This document shows, in pieces, positions 50,042 to 60,117 of a stretch of 64,000 bases of DNA (position 1 is its first letter; every line of letters begins with the position of its first letter). The stretch covers positions 124,001 through 188,000 of the forward strand of contig JAEURN010000007.1 in the NCBI GenBank assembly GCA_016789105.1. Reading direction: 5' to 3'. The DNA is from Armatimonadota bacterium. GTDB lineage: Bacteria; Armatimonadota; Fimbriimonadia; Fimbriimonadales; Fimbriimonadaceae. Position numbers and translations under genes: made by a program. Under the pieces are notes generated by a model. The model saw only the letters and a program-made list of their open reading frames with translations. It ran no database searches and was not told the DNA's origin.

Positions 50042-53000
50042 GCATCGCCAAGTTTTCGGTCAGCCGCCCGGTCGCGGTGACCATGCGTATTGCCGCCCTG
50101 GTGCTGCTGGGGGCGATCAGCTTTTCACGGCTCCCGATCGACTTGCTCCCGCGGGTTGACCTGCCGATCGTCGCGGTGAGCACCAACTGGAACAACACGC
50201 CACCCCAGGAGATGGAGACCCAAATCACCCGCCCGATCGAACAGGCGGTCTCCACGATCCCCGGGTTGTATTCCGTTAACTCCAGCTCAAACTTGGGTTC
50301 GTCGTTTGTCAGGGTCACGCTCAATTACGGGGTCGACGTGGACAAAGCCGCGGTGGATGTCCTGCAATATGTCCAGCGCGCCTACCGCCAATTCCCCAAC
50401 GACCCCAATATCAGCCCGCCGGTCGTCTTCAAATTCGACCCGAACTCGTTCCCCGTGATGATCTATGGCGTCACCGGGGAGGATGACCCGATCAAGCTCA
50501 AAACCCTCCTTGTCAACGAAATCGCGCCGATGATCGAATCGGCCGGAGGGGTCGCCCAAGTCAACGTGACCGGGGGCCGCGACCGGGCGATTATCGTCAA
50601 TGTCGACCCGGTGAAAATGCAGGCCTACAATGTGTTGCTTTCCGACATTGTTGCGCGCATCAGGGCCGAAAACATCAGCCAACCCGCAGGCATCGCCAAA
50701 GCCGGGGAAAAGGAGTACGTCATCCGTTCGTCGGGGTACTTCAAAGATATCCGCGATGCCGAAAATGTGCCGATCCGTGCCACGGATGGCCGCCAAGTCC
50801 TGCTCAAACAGGTCGCAACGATCCGCGACGAAGCCCAGGATCAACGCGTGTGGACCCGGGTCAACGGCGAAAACGCGGTCGGGATCTCGGTTACCAAACA
50901 ACGGGAGGCCAACACTGTCGAAACGGCGCAAAACATCAAGGATGCCGTCGCCAAAATCCAGAAGGCGTACCCCAACCTAAATTTCCGGATCGGTTACGAC
51001 CAATCGGGGTTCGTCAAGGAATCGGTCGGATTGCTTCAAGAGCATGCGATCATCGGGGGGACGCTTGCCATTCTGGCGATCCTGTTCTTTCTCCGGAACC
51101 TCCGTTCGACTTTTGTGGTCGCCCTGTCGATCCCGATCTCCATCACCAGCACGTTCTCGTTGATGTACTTTGGCGGATTCACACTCAACACGATTTCGTT
51201 GAGCGCGCTGGCCCTTGCCACGGGGTTGATCGTGGATGACGCCATCGTTGTCCTTGAAAACATTTTCCGGCATATCGAGCGGGACAAGCGGTCGCCGGTC
51301 GATGCGGCCGTCACCGGGACAAACGAAATCATGCAGGCCGTCGTGGCCAGCACCACCACGGTGATGATCGTGTTCCTCCCGCTGTTTTTGGTCAAGGGGC
51401 AATCCGGGCAGATCTTCACCCAGCTCGCCTTGGTCGTCATCTTCTCACTCGCCGTCTCACTGCTGGATGCCACCACTGTCGTACCGATGCTGGCCTCGCG
51501 CATTATCAAAACCCGGGAAGTCCATGCCCTTGAACACCCCGAAGAGCAAATCAACCAGGCGGGTTTCGGGGCAAAGGTCTCCGGCTTCATGGGGCAGGTG
51601 TTCCATGCCATTGATTCTTCGTACCGCAATGGTTTGGTGTGGGCGATCAAGCACCGGTGGTCGGTTTTGGGTGCGGTGGCGGCGGTGACGGTGGCCGCCT
51701 ATCCCCTTTGGCAAACCATCGGCACAGAATCACTCCCTCAAACTGATTCGGGCGACCTCAACGTCCGGGTGCGGCTCCCCGTGGGCACCGCCTTGAGCAC
51801 AACCATCGATAAGATGGAGCAAGTCGAAAAGGTTTTGCTGGCAGATCCGGACATCGACACGGTTTTTGTCTCGGTTGGGGCCGGGATCAGCTTTCGGGGG
51901 AGCGTCGGAGGCCAACAGGCCAATTCTGGCGCGGCCAACATCCACCTGAAGGAGCATCGGAAAGCCACGACCGACGAAGTGGCCAAGCGCCTGCAAAAGA
52001 ACCTGGCGTCGATTTCTGGCGTGCGGGTGACGGCCAACCCGTTCGACTTGGTCTCCAACATCATCGGTGGCAACAACCAAGGCATGGAGATCGACGTGTT
52101 CGGCACGGACCTCACCCAGATGTTTGCCGCAGCCAACACCGTCAAGGATGCCCTCCAAGATATCCCGGGTTTGGAGGGGGTGGATGTCAATGTGGAAGAG
52201 GCGACGCCGGAGATCACGTGGCGAGTGGATCGGCAACGGGCTCAATCGTTGGGCGTCAGCTACCAAGACATCGCTTCCACGATCAACGCAAGCACCAACG
52301 GAACACTTTCGACCTACTTCCAACAGGATGGGTTCCAATATCCGATCTACGTCCAGCTTCCGCCTGGCAACCGCGAAACGGTGGAAGACCTGATGCGGAT
52401 TCCGGTCAAAAAGAACCCGGTAACGGGGAACCAGATCCTTTTGGGCCAGGTGGCCACCCCCGAGCTCACGGGCGGCCCAAACGGCATCAATCGCATCAAC
52501 CGACGGCGGTATGTCTCAGTGGGCGGCCGGTACAGCGACCGGGCAGAATCGGAAGTCTTGGCCGATGTCACCGCCCGCATGAAGAGCCTGGAACTCCCGC
52601 AAGGGATCACATGGGCCTATGGGGAACAGCAAACCCGCAAGGCCGATGAATTCAGCGGACTCGGATTGGCCGTCGTCTTGGCGGTCGCCTTGATTTACAT
52701 GCTGTTGGCCAGCCAGTTCGAAAGTTTCATCTATCCCCTGGTGGTTTTGACCACCGTCCCACTTTGTGCAGTTGGCGTCGTCCTCTCGCTCTTTTTAACC
52801 GGCCGGTCATTTGGGTTGACGGCTTACATCGGGATCTTGATGTTGGTCGGGATCGTGGTGAAAAACGGGATTTTGCTGGTCGAATACACCAACCAACTCC
52901 GAGGGAGAGGCCTTTCGCGCGATGAAGCTATCCTCACGGCATCGCCCACACGTCTGCGCCCAATCCTCATGACGAGCATTGCCTCGGTGGCTGGCATGCT

Positions 53001-53244
53001 TCCCATGGCTTTGGCCTCGGGCTCGGCATCTGCCCTGCAGGCCCCATTGGCCACCGTCGTCGTCGGCGGCTTGACGACATCCACCATCCTGACCTTGTTT
53101 GTCGTCCCGGTGGTTTACACATTCTTTGATGACATGGCCCGGCGTTATCGCAAAGACGACCGCGACTTGGCGCACGCCAGCGGCGTCGAGCCGTCGTTGA
53201 GTTCGGTGGGCCAAGCGGAACCCGAAACCGCTTTTCCTGATTAG
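50038..53244 (+). CDS. RND efflux pump (AcrB/HAE1 type)
   Basis: A 1068-residue inner-membrane pump with 12 helices and two large periplasmic loops. The start SIAKFSVSRPVAVTMRIAALVLLG is typical. The proton-relay Asp pair lies in ATGLIVDDAIVVLENIFRH, and the matching segment of the second half is LMLVGIVVKNGILLVEYTNQLRGRG. It exports hydrophobic compounds with the adaptor encoded just before it. The outer-membrane channel must be encoded elsewhere. Substrates cannot be read from the sequence. Confidence 0.95.
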   Translation: MSIAKFSVSRPVAVTMRIAALVLLGAISFSRLPIDLLPRVDLPIVAVSTNWNNTPPQEMETQITRPIEQAVSTIPGLYSVNSSSNLGSSFVRVTLNYGVDVDKAAVDVLQYVQRAYRQFPNDPNISPPVVFKFDPNSFPVMIYGVTGEDDPIKLKTLLVNEIAPMIESAGGVAQVNVTGGRDRAIIVNVDPVKMQAYNVLLSDIVARIRAENISQPAGIAKAGEKEYVIRSSGYFKDIRDAENVPIRATDGRQVLLKQVATIRDEAQDQRVWTRVNGENAVGISVTKQREANTVETAQNIKDAVAKIQKAYPNLNFRIGYDQSGFVKESVGLLQEHAIIGGTLAILAILFFLRNLRSTFVVALSIPISITSTFSLMYFGGFTLNTISLSALALATGLIVDDAIVVLENIFRHIERDKRSPVDAAVTGTNEIMQAVVASTTTVMIVFLPLFLVKGQSGQIFTQLALVVIFSLAVSLLDATTVVPMLASRIIKTREVHALEHPEEQINQAGFGAKVSGFMGQVFHAIDSSYRNGLVWAIKHRWSVLGAVAAVTVAAYPLWQTIGTESLPQTDSGDLNVRVRLPVGTALSTTIDKMEQVEKVLLADPDIDTVFVSVGAGISFRGSVGGQQANSGAANIHLKEHRKATTDEVAKRLQKNLASISGVRVTANPFDLVSNIIGGNNQGMEIDVFGTDLTQMFAAANTVKDALQDIPGLEGVDVNVEEATPEITWRVDRQRAQSLGVSYQDIASTINASTNGTLSTYFQQDGFQYPIYVQLPPGNRETVEDLMRIPVKKNPVTGNQILLGQVATPELTGGPNGINRINRRRYVSVGGRYSDRAESEVLADVTARMKSLELPQGITWAYGEQQTRKADEFSGLGLAVVLAVALIYMLLASQFESFIYPLVVLTTVPLCAVGVVLSLFLTGRSFGLTAYIGILMLVGIVVKNGILLVEYTNQLRGRGLSRDEAILTASPTRLRPILMTSIASVAGMLPMALASGSASALQAPLATVVVGGLTTSTILTLFVVPVVYTFFDDMARRYRKDDRDLAHASGVEPSLSSVGQAEPETAFPD

Positions 53245-53251
53245 AACCGCC

Positions 53252-54067
53252 ATGGATCTTGTTGAACACCATTACAGTCGCAGCAGTGTCTTGGAGTCGA
53301 TCCGCAATGGGCTCGCTGAGCTTGGCAAAAACTTGGATGGGCTGACCACCGCCGATCTTGCCCCGGTTGACGAATTCCACGTCCGAGGGCGGGAGGCGAC
53401 GATCGAGTTAGCGAAGAGGGCCGGCTTTGAGCCAGGGATGAAGCTCCTTGATGCCGGGTGCGGGGTCGGGGGTTCGGCGAGGCACCTTGCCGAAGTGCAC
53501 GGGGCCACCGTGTACGGAATCGACCTAACCCCTGATTTTGTGGAGGCGGCCACGCAACTCTCCCAATGGGTCGGACTTGAAGACAAGACGGTTTTTGCGG
53601 TGGCCAACGCCCTGGATTTGCCTTTTGGCGACAATGAATTTGACGGGGCATGGACCGAGCACGTGCAAATGAACATTGCGGACAAAGCCCAGTTCTATTC
53701 GGAGATTGGCCGCGTGGTCAAGCCGGGAGGCAAGTTCGCATTCCACGACATTTTTGCGGGAGTCGGCGATGTCCAGTTCCCAGTGCCTTGGGCCGATGAT
53801 TCGGGGATCAGTTTCTTGGCTACACCGCAAGAGGCTTTTGACCACGTCCGTGCAGCCGGGTTCGAGATCATTGAAAGCGAGGACGTGACTGCGCTTTCTG
53901 CGGCTTGGTTCAAGGCGGCGATTGAGAAAGCCTTGATCGGCCCCAAAGTGCCGCTGGGCCTGCACCTGTTGATGGGCGCCACGGCAAGGGAGAAACTCGG
54001 GAATGTCGCCCGGAACCTCAGCGAAGGAAGGATCCGGACCGTTCAAGCCATTGCGGTTAAGGTTTAG
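53252..54067 (+). CDS. Class I SAM-dependent methyltransferase
   Basis: A 271-residue enzyme. Motif I is LLDAGCGVGGSARHLAE, motif II contains YGIDLTPDFVEAA, and the post-motif region EFDGAWTEHVQMNIADKAQFYSEIGRVVKPGGKFAFHD resembles sterol, sarcosine and tocopherol methyltransferases of the UbiE/Erg6 type. It acts on a small molecule; substrate unknown. It begins 7 bases after the RND pump gene and may share its transcript. Its 3' end overlaps the convergent gene by 11 bases. Confidence 0.9.
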   Translation: MDLVEHHYSRSSVLESIRNGLAELGKNLDGLTTADLAPVDEFHVRGREATIELAKRAGFEPGMKLLDAGCGVGGSARHLAEVHGATVYGIDLTPDFVEAATQLSQWVGLEDKTVFAVANALDLPFGDNEFDGAWTEHVQMNIADKAQFYSEIGRVVKPGGKFAFHDIFAGVGDVQFPVPWADDSGISFLATPQEAFDHVRAAGFEIIESEDVTALSAAWFKAAIEKALIGPKVPLGLHLLMGATAREKLGNVARNLSEGRIRTVQAIAVKV

Positions 54068-56537
54068 GCTTTGATACTTGCACAAGTCCGCAATCGATGT
54101 ATTGACCCCCCTGGTTCTGGTGGCAATGGATGGCAATGGAATTCTGGCCCGGTTTCAACGATTTGAGGGCGGCTTTCGAGATTGCAAATACTTCATAGCC
54201 CGTCGTCCATCCCTCGCGTTTGAGGGCTAAGACACCGTTCAAATAGACATCGACATCGTCGTCGTGATGGAGCCAAAGGCGGAGATTATCGGGGATTGGG
54301 TCGGGCAGGTCGACCACTCGGCGGATCCAAATGTCGGGAGTGTCCCAAACGGTGGATACCCGCGCCCCAGGTGTTCCGTCCATCCCAAATCCGGATCGAC
54401 CCGATTTCCATTTGCGGTCGTTATAGGCTGGTTTGAACCAATCGGGAGCCGGCAAGTCTGTGGTGTACTGCCAGGTGACGGGCTCCTGGTCAGCGGCCAC
54501 CATGACGGGCACCACCACGGGCGCAGGGGGGATGGGCGCCCAACCCGCTGGGTTCAAAGGGTTTTTGTGGGCCCACTTTTGCCACAGAGCCGGCCGATAG
54601 AGGAACGGGATCATGGCCGCCCCCATCACCGGGCGGGCTTCAAAGAAATTCAGGTGGCCGGTGGCGGTGTCGTACCAGTCGCCCAGGCCGATCCGGTTCG
54701 GAGTTTCGCCGGCATAGCGGTAGACCCCTTGCATGACGGACTCCCAATCCGACGGGTTGCCGGTCAGGGTGGCGATCCAGATGTTCCAATCCAACTTGGC
54801 CCCGGTGCCCCGGCTGTCGATGGGCAGCCCATAGGGGTTCAGTTTTGATCGGTAAAAAGTCATCTCAGCTTCTTTGACCGACTGCGGGAACGTGCCGAAT
54901 CCCAAGATCGTATCCCAGACCAAGTTGTATTTCTGGCTCCAGGTTCCGGGTTTGTCAAACGTGAGCCGGCTGTGCCCGCCGTCTGCGGATTCGCGGATCC
55001 ACCGGGCGGCATAGTTCTCGGCGGTGGTTTTGTAGGCCAAGGCATCTTCGGTTTTGCCCTGCATCCGGCATAGTTCGGCATAGGCGCGGATTCCCAAAAT
55101 CGCTTTGGCCGAGAGATTGACGTTTTGGGCTTGGTGACCAAGGAAGTCATCGGTGCAGAGTTGGTTTTCCGGGTTGAACCCCTTTTCAACCAGGTAGTGG
55201 GCCCACCGGCTGAGTGCAGGCCAGTGCCGACCGGCGTATTCGGCATTCCCCTCCATATGGGCGATGGCTGTAACCAGGATCAGCATGTTGGCCGATTCCT
55301 CGACCGGCATTTGGTTTTCTTCGGATTGTTCGCCCCCGCCATAGACTTGGCCGTTGGCCAGGGGATAGGTGCCCAGATCGTGGGGCGCGAACGGGAACTT
55401 CCACCGGCTTGAGCCGCCATAAGCCAAGATTGGTTCGACCAGCGCTTTGGCCAGGGCAGGACCAAACAAGAGGGCCTGGGGAGACATGGGGTAAATGACA
55501 TCGGCGGTTGCCAGGCAACCATTGCTGGAATTTTCCTTTGGGAACCACAAGGGTTGGCCATTGGGGTCGGCGACCAGCTTGCTCCCGGCGATGCATTGCC
55601 GGTAGGCGAGGCTGGCAAGCAGGGAATAGTCCGGCCCTCCGATGGCCATGAAGTCTGCCGTCAGCTCCTTGTCGAATGCCTCACATGCCCGGCGGATTGC
55701 CGGAAGCGCATCAGCGGCGCCTAAGAGGAGGCTCCGCATATCGGTCCCATTTCGGCGCCAATACCCTTTGAGGTCTTGTCCGAAGTATTGAATAGAACGA
55801 CCGTCGTCGTAGGCCAGGAATGAAACCTGCTCGACGGGTGCCTTGCCGACTTTGCGGGGGCCAAACTCCAACCGGGCAGTGAACGACCCGGCCGGGGCCG
55901 TGGCTTCGGCGGAGGCCCAAACGGATCCGCCTTGCGCGCCCAGATAGCAGTACCCCCAATCGATTTGCGTGCGGTCGCCTTTGGTTGCCAACACCGGCTG
56001 GTTCACCGTCCCAAACGAAATAACGCTCGCCTTGCCCAAGGCTTCGATTTTGCTGGCCACTTGTTGGTCAGTCCGGCTGGCGGCCAGCAAGCCATTCACC
56101 GAAACAGTGAACCCAACCTGATGCGGCTTTCCGTCTGTGGCGGCCGAACGGCAAACGACATAGCTTAGGGGTCGGGACATCATGTCGAGGTCGGTGGCGA
56201 CCGATGCGCTCAAAAATATGAGTTCGACCTTGACGCCCATCCCGCTGAACGTGGCCCCAACTTGGGTCGGTGTGACGCTCGTCCCGGTTTGCGGGAGCGC
56301 CGGGGTTTTGGATCCGGGGTTGCCAAGCAGTCGGAACTCTTGGCCGTCGATGGTCGCTACGACCCTAATTTGGTGGGGGGCATGAGTCCAATGTTCGGTG
56401 TCGGCAGATGTCCAGACTTCGTTCGGCATCCAAATGCTGAAATAGGGGTCGTGGGCGACAAGGGGGATCGACGGGGGGCGGAACGGAAGTTGGTCAGGCA
56501 TGGGTTGGGCAAAGGCGGCCAAAATCGCCAGCAACAT
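54057..56537 (-). CDS. Exported DUF4965/DUF1793 GtaA-like protein
   Basis: An 826-residue exported protein with a short signal peptide (LLAILAAFAQP). RPPSIPLVAHDPYFSIWMPN, then WGYCYLGAQGG and QCIAGSKLVADPNGQPLWFPKENSSNG, match the fungal glutaminase A family (DUF4964, DUF5127, DUF4965, DUF1793). The DUF4965 core has SSRWKFPFAPHDLGTYPLANGQ and the (alpha/alpha) helical part includes DDFLGHQAQNVNLSAKAILGI. The last 130 residues form an extra beta domain of a galactose-binding type (WIRRVVDLPDPIPDNLRLWLHHDD). Enzyme activity is uncertain; the family is classed as glutaminase from fungal members. Confidence 0.82.
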   Translation of the reverse strand: MLLAILAAFAQPMPDQLPFRPPSIPLVAHDPYFSIWMPNEVWTSADTEHWTHAPHQIRVVATIDGQEFRLLGNPGSKTPALPQTGTSVTPTQVGATFSGMGVKVELIFLSASVATDLDMMSRPLSYVVCRSAATDGKPHQVGFTVSVNGLLAASRTDQQVASKIEALGKASVISFGTVNQPVLATKGDRTQIDWGYCYLGAQGGSVWASAEATAPAGSFTARLEFGPRKVGKAPVEQVSFLAYDDGRSIQYFGQDLKGYWRRNGTDMRSLLLGAADALPAIRRACEAFDKELTADFMAIGGPDYSLLASLAYRQCIAGSKLVADPNGQPLWFPKENSSNGCLATADVIYPMSPQALLFGPALAKALVEPILAYGGSSRWKFPFAPHDLGTYPLANGQVYGGGEQSEENQMPVEESANMLILVTAIAHMEGNAEYAGRHWPALSRWAHYLVEKGFNPENQLCTDDFLGHQAQNVNLSAKAILGIRAYAELCRMQGKTEDALAYKTTAENYAARWIRESADGGHSRLTFDKPGTWSQKYNLVWDTILGFGTFPQSVKEAEMTFYRSKLNPYGLPIDSRGTGAKLDWNIWIATLTGNPSDWESVMQGVYRYAGETPNRIGLGDWYDTATGHLNFFEARPVMGAAMIPFLYRPALWQKWAHKNPLNPAGWAPIPPAPVVVPVMVAADQEPVTWQYTTDLPAPDWFKPAYNDRKWKSGRSGFGMDGTPGARVSTVWDTPDIWIRRVVDLPDPIPDNLRLWLHHDDDVDVYLNGVLALKREGWTTGYEVFAISKAALKSLKPGQNSIAIHCHQNQGGQYIDCGLVQVSKPKP

Positions 56538-56644
56538 CCCAAAAGGCTACCAGGTGGATGCCCAGCGCGGACTCGGGGTTCCAACCATATCGACATCAGG
56601 CTTCTCTGCAGTCCTCCACGCTCCGCCGATGTGGGTGTTTGCGC

Positions 56645-56650
56645 TATGAT
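56645..56650 (+). promoter_or_regulatory. -10 element for leaderless start of the WD40 gene
   Basis: TATGAT ends 6 bases before ATG 56657. No Shine-Dalgarno sequence is seen; the -35 is weak. Confidence 0.4.
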
Positions 56651-56656
56651 GGCCCT

Positions 56657-57556
56657 ATGCTGATTAGTTCAATCGCCTTTATGGTCATGGCGGCGCAGGA
56701 CGCCGGCCAGTTCAAAGGCCACACCCGGGAGGTTTCTTGCGTGGCAGTTTCGCCCAACGGGAAAATGATGGCCTCGGGCGGGGTCGACCACACCGTGCGG
56801 CTGTGGGATCCCCAGTCGAAACGGATGTCCATGGAACTCACTGGACACGATGGGGAAGTCCATTGCGTGGCGTTCAGCCCCGATAGCAAGTTGCTTGCTT
56901 CGGGCGAGATGTACAAAAAGCTCAAGATCTGGGATGTGGCCACTGGCAAGGAACTCCACACCTTCGCCGATTCCGAGGGGGCAATCCTCGGCGTGGCATT
57001 CAGCCCCGATGGAAAGCGGGTCTTTGCCGCCTGCAAAGATAATGCGGCACGGGTTTGGACAGTCGGATCCGATGGGCAGGCCGTGATCTTCAAACACAAC
57101 TGGGCGGTCAACGGCATCGCCGCCTCGCCGGACGGAAAAACCATCGCCACAATCGACGACGGCGGTTCGATCAACATTTGGGATGCTTCGACCCTGAAGC
57201 AAGTAGCGACTTGGAACCATGCCTCCAGCGGACGGGCATTGGCATTTTCCGGCGATGGGAAGACCCTGGTTTCAGGCGGTGGCGGCGTTGTCAAAAGCTG
57301 GGATTTTGCCGAAGGCAAAGAGCGCGGTTCTTTTGAATGCGAGGCAAACGCGGTTGCCGTGGCTGCCGACGGCTCTTCCATCCTCGTCGGAACCCAAGAC
57401 AATCTGACCATCCTTTTGAAAGGGGCGGACTTGAGCGTGGTTTGGAAGCAGGAAAAGCACGAGCGACCAGTGACCGGGGCGGCCATTTCTCCAGATGGGT
57501 CGATGGCCTTTACGTCGAGCATGGATTACACGCTCCGGGCCTGGCGGCTCAAATAG
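56657..57556 (+). CDS. Exported WD40-repeat protein
   Basis: A 299-residue protein with a short hydrophobic start (LISSIAFMVMAAQDAG) suggesting export, then about seven WD40 units. Clear ones include GHTREVSCVAVSPNGKMMASGG..VRLWD, GHDGEVHCVAFSPDSKLLASG..LKIWD and AILGVAFSPDGKRVFAA..ARVWT. The fold should be a seven-bladed propeller used for protein contacts. Partner unknown. It is 115 bases before the TPR-redoxin gene; that interval holds a weak inverted repeat (AATAGCC ... GGCTATT). Confidence 0.85.
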   Translation: MLISSIAFMVMAAQDAGQFKGHTREVSCVAVSPNGKMMASGGVDHTVRLWDPQSKRMSMELTGHDGEVHCVAFSPDSKLLASGEMYKKLKIWDVATGKELHTFADSEGAILGVAFSPDGKRVFAACKDNAARVWTVGSDGQAVIFKHNWAVNGIAASPDGKTIATIDDGGSINIWDASTLKQVATWNHASSGRALAFSGDGKTLVSGGGGVVKSWDFAEGKERGSFECEANAVAVAADGSSILVGTQDNLTILLKGADLSVVWKQEKHERPVTGAAISPDGSMAFTSSMDYTLRAWRLK

Positions 57557-57671
57557 CCGGGGCCTGTCCTGAGCACATGAAGGGGCTATTGATTCCCCAC
57601 AATGCCACCACTGGGTTTCCAATCCAGTCTTACCAATTTACTTTGAAGATCAAGAAGTGGCATGATGGCCC

Positions 57672-59879
57672 ATGGTTTTCCGAGCCGTCTGCCTTTTTGG
57701 ACTCCTCGTCTGTTTTGCGGTGGCACCGGCCCAGGATGAGCCAGGCCCGGGCCACTCGCACTTGGGTACGGCTTTTGACTCTGGATTGCGATCCAAACCA
57801 TGGAAATTTGAAGGATTGGGCAATGCACCGTTCCCGATCTCGACCATAAACCCCGAAACCCAGGGCTGGTATGACCAAGGCAACGAGCTGCTGCACAGTT
57901 TTTGGTTTGAAGAAGCTGAGCGTTCTTTCCGTTGGTGTTTGAAACTTGAACCCGAAAACCCCATGGTCTATTTCGGGCTGGCGAGATGTGGGCTGAATTG
58001 GTTTTCGGCCGGCGCCGGGCCCGATCCTTCGTTGCAGCGATTTCGCGACTTTTTGAACGAAGCGGTTAAGCGTAAAGACAAAGCGACTGAGCGCGAACGG
58101 CTTTATATCGAAGCGTGGGATGCGGCTTGGTCCAAAACCGGTGACGAGGCGAACCGCGAGATCATCCGCCGTTTGGAAGAGTTGTGCGTGAAATACCCCG
58201 CGGATATCGAAGCCAAATGCCAACTCGCCTTTTTCAACATCGGGCATGGGAGTGCCCTGGCAAACGAATTCCTCATCCAACAAATCTTGGCGGTCAACCC
58301 CATGCACCCGGGGGCGCACCATGCTCGGATCCACAACTGGGACGATGTTGACGGGGCTCAAGCCGTGGCGAGTTGCGAACTGTATGGCAAGGCGGCCCCC
58401 GGGGTCGGGCACGCCCTGCACATGCCCGGCCACATCTATGCCGGAATCGGGATGTGGCACGAAGCCGCCATTGCCATGGATAGCGCCACAAGGGTCGAGC
58501 TCCGACACATGACCCAACGGCTGGCCTTCCCGTTTGAAAACTGGAATTACCCGCACAATCGGGATTACCTTTCTTACATCCAGGAACAGCTTGGGCGGAT
58601 GGAGGCCAGCCTGCAAGGCAGCCGGGATATCTTCAATGCCCCTAAGGATCCCGCGATTGCGGCGTCGCAATATCCGGCCATGATGCCCTATTCACGGGCC
58701 TTGATCAAATTCGAACAGTGGGAACAGATCCTCGATGAGACATCATGGCCAGCGACGCTCTCTGGCTTCGAAGCGGACTTCAAGTCTTTGGCCCAGGTGT
58801 TTGCCTGGGCTGGCTTGGGGAAAGCTGAAAAAGCCCGGGAGGCGCTTACCAAGCTCGAAGCCTCCCTGGAGACCCAGATTGCGGATGAGATTGCCAAGTC
58901 TCCTGCCGATGCCGCCCGGATCCGCAAAGAATTCGAAGAAAACATGCCGCCCGTGTTCCGGGTTGCAAAGGCCAAGGTGCTCCTGGCCGAAGGGAAGAGG
59001 ACGGAGGCGATCCGCCTGCTTTTGGATATTGCGGAGCAGGAACGGCTTGCGCGCGAGGAAGGCCGGTACTCCAACGATCCGCCTAGCGACCCCTGGCCGG
59101 CGATCCGAGTTGTGGGGGATGCTTACTTGGCTGGCGGCGATTATGGTAGCGCAATCGATGCCTATGAAGGCACTCTCGCCGTTGTCAAAAACGACGCTTG
59201 GGCGCTTGCCGGACTGGCCAAAGCCCACGCCGCCCGCGGGGAAACCGAGAAGGCGACCCGCTACGCCGAACGGTTTTTAGCCGTTTGGAGCGGCGCCGAC
59301 CCCAACCTCAAGCTATTGGGAGAGGTCAAGGCGCTGAACCTGACCACAACGCCCCGGGCCGAGACATTGAAACCCGAGCGCGAATACGTCCCGGCAAACC
59401 TGGATTCCTTTGGGCCGAGCAATTGGGTTCCGTTTGCCGCCCCCGAACTGGATGGTTTGGACATCAACGGCAAGCGCATCACGCTTGCCAGCTTCAGGGG
59501 CAAGAACGTTTTGCTCGTTTTCTATCTCTCCGACCAGTGTGTCCATTGCATGGAGCAGTTGGGGGCGATCAGCAACCGGCACAGCGAGTTCGAGAACCTT
59601 AACACCGTCATCCTCGCCGTCAGCGCCACGACTCCCAAGGCGAACAAAGATTCGTTGAAGCTTGGGGCATTCAATGCGGTTCTGGTTTCAGACGTGGACC
59701 ACCAGAACGCCCGCCGGTTTGCCAGTTACGACGATTTTGAAGAGATGGAATTGCACTCGACGATCTTGATCGACGCCCAGGGCCGCGTCGGGTGGAAGCG
59801 GTCGGGGGGAGAGCCGTTCGGAGACGTGGACTACCTGCTCGCAGAAATCAAACGTTGGAACCCATGGCGAACTGAGTGA
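57672..59879 (+). CDS. TPR and redoxin-domain fusion protein
   Basis: A 735-residue exported protein with a signal peptide (FRAVCLFGLLVCFAVAPAQ). Residues about 40-540 are TPR-like helices (FEEAERSFRWCLKLEPENPMVYFGLARC; DYGSAIDAYEGTLAVVKNDAWALAGLAKAHAARGE), and include a conserved-looking His-rich stretch GHALHMPGHIYAGIGMWHEA. Residues about 575-735 form an AhpC/TSA thioredoxin-like domain with the CxxC active site C623-V-H-C626 (DQCVHCMEQL). Disulfide exchange or peroxide reduction is expected. The combination is unusual. Confidence 0.85.
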   Translation: MVFRAVCLFGLLVCFAVAPAQDEPGPGHSHLGTAFDSGLRSKPWKFEGLGNAPFPISTINPETQGWYDQGNELLHSFWFEEAERSFRWCLKLEPENPMVYFGLARCGLNWFSAGAGPDPSLQRFRDFLNEAVKRKDKATERERLYIEAWDAAWSKTGDEANREIIRRLEELCVKYPADIEAKCQLAFFNIGHGSALANEFLIQQILAVNPMHPGAHHARIHNWDDVDGAQAVASCELYGKAAPGVGHALHMPGHIYAGIGMWHEAAIAMDSATRVELRHMTQRLAFPFENWNYPHNRDYLSYIQEQLGRMEASLQGSRDIFNAPKDPAIAASQYPAMMPYSRALIKFEQWEQILDETSWPATLSGFEADFKSLAQVFAWAGLGKAEKAREALTKLEASLETQIADEIAKSPADAARIRKEFEENMPPVFRVAKAKVLLAEGKRTEAIRLLLDIAEQERLAREEGRYSNDPPSDPWPAIRVVGDAYLAGGDYGSAIDAYEGTLAVVKNDAWALAGLAKAHAARGETEKATRYAERFLAVWSGADPNLKLLGEVKALNLTTTPRAETLKPEREYVPANLDSFGPSNWVPFAAPELDGLDINGKRITLASFRGKNVLLVFYLSDQCVHCMEQLGAISNRHSEFENLNTVILAVSATTPKANKDSLKLGAFNAVLVSDVDHQNARRFASYDDFEEMELHSTILIDAQGRVGWKRSGGEPFGDVDYLLAEIKRWNPWRTE

Positions 59880-60117
59880 CCATGCCCCGGAGCCGATTGC
59901 GGTAGCCGGTCGATCCCTATTTGACACCAGCCGGATCACAACGCAAATCGTTTGCACGGCCTTGGAAAGGTCGCCTTGAGCATTGTTGGGCGGCCGGGAT
60001 TGGTCAATGCGGTCGCCATGCCCGATTGGGCGGGACTTGGCGAAGTCTCGCCTTGCATCGGCAACAACCGTAGCCAAAATCAAGACCCGGAGAATTGGAC
60101 GAGGGCTCGAGGTGCCC
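59880..60117. other. Intergenic region between convergent genes, no feature seen
   Basis: A 238-base gap between the ends of the TPR-redoxin and glycoside hydrolase genes. I see no gene, no strong hairpin and no recognisable RNA. It contains GC-rich sequence with short direct repeats of GGCGGGA type only. Confidence 0.5.

Noticed and set aside
59952-60117. Short open frames in the gap after the TPR-redoxin gene
   Set aside because: No start signals, no domain similarity and no coding-like composition.
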